From NCBI GenBank assembly GCA_030432235.1, contig JAUIHT010000010.1:62001-126000 (forward strand): 64,000 nucleotides of DNA, read 5' to 3'. Source of the stretch: Verrucomicrobiia bacterium. GTDB lineage: Bacteria; Verrucomicrobiota; Verrucomicrobiia; Opitutales; Cerasicoccaceae. The position numbers and the translations under genes were made by a program. Of this stretch, positions 61,438 to 64,000 are shown piece after piece. Position 1 is the stretch's first letter. Each line of letters begins with the position of its first letter. Under the pieces are notes generated by a model. That model made no database searches, was not told where the DNA came from, and was given only the letters and a program-made list of their open reading frames with translations.

Positions 61438-62415
61438 ATGCTGATAAAACCTAAGGTTATCCTTGTTTGCATGTTCGAGCCGGAGAAGGGCCCGGCGGGT
61501 GAATTCGGGCTTTTTCGCGATCGCGAAAAAATGCAGCCCCTCGAAATGTCCGGGCTTGATGGTGTCTGGGCCACTCCGGATAAAGAAATGCTCGGTGTGC
61601 TCGCGGGAGTAGGGACGGCAAACACAGCCATTTCGATTACTTCCCTGGGGCTGAACCCGGCTTTCGACCTTAGCCACACGTTCTGGTTGGTGGCCGGCAT
61701 CGCGGGGGGGAATCCCAACCGTTGCTCGCTGGGCAGCCCGGTCTGGGCGGATTGGTGCGTGGACGCGGATTTGGCCTTCGAGATCGATTCCCGCGAAATT
61801 CCGGACGATTGGTCGACGGGCATTCTGCCGCTGGGGGCTAAAGAGCCATTTGGCACCTCGTCGATGCCGATGGAGCTTTTCGGCCATCCTTATCAGATGT
61901 TTCAGCTTTTTCCTGCCCTGTGGCAGCGGGCCTATAGTCTTTGCACAGAAATAGAGCTGGTCGATAGCCCGGCTCTGGCCGAGCTGCGCAGGGGTTATGA
62001 GGAGATACCCGGTGCCTCCGTGCCGCCTGTGCTTCGAAGCGGTGCCACGCTCTCCGGAGCGCGCTTCTGGCACGGCCCGCGTCATAACGCCTGGGCGGAG
62101 CGTTGGGTGCAGCATTGGACTGGTGGCTGTGGAGACTTTTTTACCAGCGCGATGGAAGACACGGGTACTTTGCATGCCTTGGCCCGGCTCGGGGAAATGG
62201 AGCGGGTCGATCCCCGTCGCTCACTTATTCTGCGGACCGTGAGCAATTTCACCATGCCGGCCGACGGCAGTGATGTCGTTGCCAGCCTGACAGGCGATTC
62301 CCACGGGGGTGAGTTTCCGGCTCACGCCATAGCTCTGGAAAACAGCTACCGGGCGGCCTCCGTGGTCTACAAGAACATCATCGCAAACACCGGGGCCTGG
62401 GAAGCACTGCTCTAA
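61438..62415 (+). CDS. Purine nucleoside permease (NUP)-family protein
   Basis: 325 aa from ATG 61438 (GTG 61405 is in frame). [13 protein letters not shown] at the start, [50 protein letters not shown] and [14 protein letters not shown] match the NUP family (PF06516). Despite the name, these are soluble phosphorylase-like proteins; transport is unproven. No membrane helix is visible. Confidence 0.8.
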   Translation: MLIKPKVILVCMFEPEKGPAGEFGLFRDREKMQPLEMSGLDGVWATPDKEMLGVLAGVGTANTAISITSLGLNPAFDLSHTFWLVAGIAGGNPNRCSLGSPVWADWCVDADLAFEIDSREIPDDWSTGILPLGAKEPFGTSSMPMELFGHPYQMFQLFPALWQRAYSLCTEIELVDSPALAELRRGYEEIPGASVPPVLRSGATLSGARFWHGPRHNAWAERWVQHWTGGCGDFFTSAMEDTGTLHALARLGEMERVDPRRSLILRTVSNFTMPADGSDVVASLTGDSHGGEFPAHAIALENSYRAASVVYKNIIANTGAWEALL

Positions 62416-63071
62416 TCAGCCAAGGAAGCATCGGGCCGGGCACGAGCATCGGTGGCGTCGGCGCGGTAATGCTTGTGCATCTGCCAGCCAGCGCGGAAGG
62501 GCGCACCGTGCGCCTTGACCCAGCCGGTGATGGCGTCGAGGACAGCAGGGGTCTCGCGCTGGGACCATTCGGGATTCAGCCAAACGGGCTTTTCGCCGAA
62601 GTGCTCGCCGATGGCTTCCACCCAGCGCGGGATGGAGGTCTGGTCCTCGACGATGAGTTTGAACTCGTCGGCGCGCGCCAGGCAGTCGGGCAGGGGAGCC
62701 TTTTGCCACTTGGGGCTGACAGTGACCCAGGCGAAGTCACCGCGCAAGGGGAAGGCACCGCTGGTTTCCAGATGAGCAGGTAGACCATGGTCGCGCAGGG
62801 CGGTGGTCAACGGCGCGAGGTCGTGGATGGTGGGTTCGCCACCGGTGATGACGACGAATTCCGGGCTCGCCTCGGCGGCTTGCTTGGCGAGGGTTTCCAC
62901 TTCCATACGCTCAATTTTCTCCGGGACGAAATCGGGGTGCCAGGTCCCGGCGGAGTCGCACCAGGGACAATGCACCGGGCAACCGAAGAGCCGGATGAAA
63001 AACGCCGAGCGCCCCAGATGGCAGCCTTCGCCCTGCCAGGAGTGGAAAGTCTCGTAAACCGGCAGCTTCAC
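62412..63071 (-). CDS. queE: 7-carboxy-7-deazaguanine synthase (QueE)
   Basis: 219 aa, started at GTG 63071, whose GTGA overlaps the queD stop. The radical-SAM cluster is CPVHCPWC (Cys31, 35, 38: CxxxCxxC), then SAM-binding [12 protein letters not shown]. It turns CPH4 into CDG in queuosine synthesis. A frame open to 63431 is overlap with queD and is not used. Confidence 0.93.
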   Translation of the reverse strand: MKLPVYETFHSWQGEGCHLGRSAFFIRLFGCPVHCPWCDSAGTWHPDFVPEKIERMEVETLAKQAAEASPEFVVITGGEPTIHDLAPLTTALRDHGLPAHLETSGAFPLRGDFAWVTVSPKWQKAPLPDCLARADEFKLIVEDQTSIPRWVEAIGEHFGEKPVWLNPEWSQRETPAVLDAITGWVKAHGAPFRAGWQMHKHYRADATDARARPDASLAD

Positions 63072-63499
63072 GATGGGCGATAGGTGGCGGAGTTCTTCGA
63101 GTCCTCCACGACCTCCATTTCGACCAGGTAGGCGCGGCCATGCGTGTGCTCGCGCACCAGCGTGTCGAAGAGTTTGAACAGGTGCTGGGCGATGCCTTCG
63201 CTGGAGGCGTTGGGCAGCACGTAGAGCTTGAAAAGATCTGTGTAGGCTTCGGCCAGGGCCAGGCCCTCTGTATCGCTCTCGGCAATCACACAAGCGTGGT
63301 CCAGATGCAGTTGGATCCAGTCTTTCAGGTAACCCAAGCCACCAAAGTCGACCACGAAGCCGCACTCGTCGGTTTCGCGGCAACCAAAGGTGATGACGAA
63401 CGACCAGTTGTGCCCGTGGATGAGGTTGCAATGGCCTTTATGCTGGTGTTGGCGATGGGCGAAAGGGATGTCCGCGTAGACTTTTTTACAGGTAAGCAT
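63068..63499 (-). CDS. queD: 6-carboxy-5,6,7,8-tetrahydropterin synthase (QueD)
   Basis: 143 aa. Zinc ligands are seen in IPFAHRQ (His15) and [11 protein letters not shown] (His28, His30), with catalytic Cys24. It converts dihydroneopterin triphosphate to CPH4. It lies 55 nt after queC and overlaps queE by GTGA. Confidence 0.93.
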   Translation of the reverse strand: MLTCKKVYADIPFAHRQHQHKGHCNLIHGHNWSFVITFGCRETDECGFVVDFGGLGYLKDWIQLHLDHACVIAESDTEGLALAEAYTDLFKLYVLPNASSEGIAQHLFKLFDTLVREHTHGRAYLVEMEVVEDSKNSATYRPS

Positions 63500-63554
63500 G
63501 GGAGGAAAGATTCAAAGGCTGAAATTCTGAAAAACGGAAAGGCTGACCGGGATC

Positions 63555-64000
63555 TCACGCAGTCAGTTTCCAGTCGTTGGCGACGAGCTCTTCAACGCTG
63601 GGTGCGTTAGGTGCGTACGGGGTGGGGTCACTGACATTGGCCAGGTAAAAAGCTTCGCGGCGCTCGATGCAGGTGCCGCAACGGCCGCAGTGAACTTCGT
63701 CGCCCTGATAGCACGACCAGGTCTGCTCGACGGGCACCTTGAGCTCGGCGGCGCGGCGGGCGATGTCGGCCTTGGTCCAGGTGACGAAGGGTCGCTCCAG
63801 GCGCACCGAATGCCAGTCGGCCAGGGCGATGGCCTTCTCCATGGCGTCGGTGAACTCCTGGCGGCAATCCGGGTAGATGGCGTGATCGCCGGCGTGGGCG
63901 GCATAGGCGACGGCATCGGCCTTGACCGAGATAGCCCAGCCCGTGGCCACGGACAGGAGGATCATGTTTCGGTTGGGCACGACGGTCGCCTTCATGTTGT
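63555..64000 (-). CDS. queC: 7-cyano-7-deazaguanine synthase (QueC), C-terminal part
   Basis: The 5' end lies beyond the window; the frame is open to base 64000. [37 protein letters not shown] and the zinc-binding Cys set in [25 protein letters not shown] identify QueC, which makes preQ0 from CDG. It heads the queC-queD-queE operon. Confidence 0.92.
   Translation of the reverse strand, partial: NMKATVVPNRNMILLSVATGWAISVKADAVAYAAHAGDHAIYPDCRQEFTDAMEKAIALADWHSVRLERPFVTWTKADIARRAAELKVPVEQTWSCYQGDEVHCGRCGTCIERREAFYLANVSDPTPYAPNAPSVEELVANDWKLTA

Overview
The window looks like a chromosomal segment of a GC-rich Gram-negative bacterium of the PVC superphylum, most likely Verrucomicrobiota, class Opitutia (Puniceicoccales/Opitutales-like). 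This rests on several things read together: Kdo transferase (an outer membrane), several short secreted proteins with PEP-CTERM sorting tails, a secreted protein with aromatic YPW-type repeats, large TPR proteins beside an ExbB-like channel, and intergenic arrays of short GC-rich palindromes. The placement is inference; no rRNA is present.

Layout. 1-13.5 kb is mostly housekeeping: the waaA 3' end, a YebB-like hydrolase, a PEP-CTERM protein, rph, sucC-sucD, a small ribbon-helix-helix protein, half of a lycopene cyclase, a Dabb protein, a YfgM-like protein, nucleoside deoxyribosyltransferase, ribokinase, rseP, a low-molecular-weight phosphatase and comM/yifB. 13.8-16.6 kb is an AT-rich two-gene island (a 706-aa P-loop NTPase plus a small membrane protein) between comM and the purine genes. 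16.6-20.6 kb holds purS-(DUF3817)-purQ-(membrane protein)-purL. 20.7-23.4 kb is a run of small accessory genes. 23.4-29 kb carries hrpB, two hsp20 genes behind a possible sigma-54 promoter, tyrS and the relic of a PEP-CTERM gene. 29.3-34 kb is a TPR/TPR/ExbB operon. 34-41.6 kb has two regulators (Rrf2 and Fur-like), tRNA-Met, a hybrid histidine kinase, a two-domain glycosyltransferase, a palindrome array, mdh and ruvA. 41.7-44.6 kb has three small related beta-domain proteins followed by an ABC ATPase/permease pair. 44.7-51.1 kb holds a SurA-like isomerase and many small membrane or secreted proteins, including a gene that needs a -1 frameshift. 51.2-64 kb has mfd, a PEP-CTERM gene, the YPW protein, a secreted helical-repeat protein, rnc, a ParA ATPase, tRNA-Cys, pyrE, a UgpC/MalK ATPase, a purine nucleoside permease-like protein and queE-queD-queC (queC runs off the window).

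Most worth following up: (1) the 46.5-46.7 kb gene, whose two reading frames are joined by an in-phase U UUU UUA heptamer, a 6-nt spacer and a stem-loop; (2) the AT-rich NTPase/membrane-protein island, with a perfect palindrome in its upstream region; (3) the three-gene beta-domain cluster at 41.8-43.1 kb; (4) a dispersed oligopurine repeat that has entered the mfd reading frame; (5) several families of palindromic intergenic repeats; (6) a -24/-12 promoter with a distal palindrome upstream of hsp20; (7) a decayed PEP-CTERM gene tail that may still carry its terminator.
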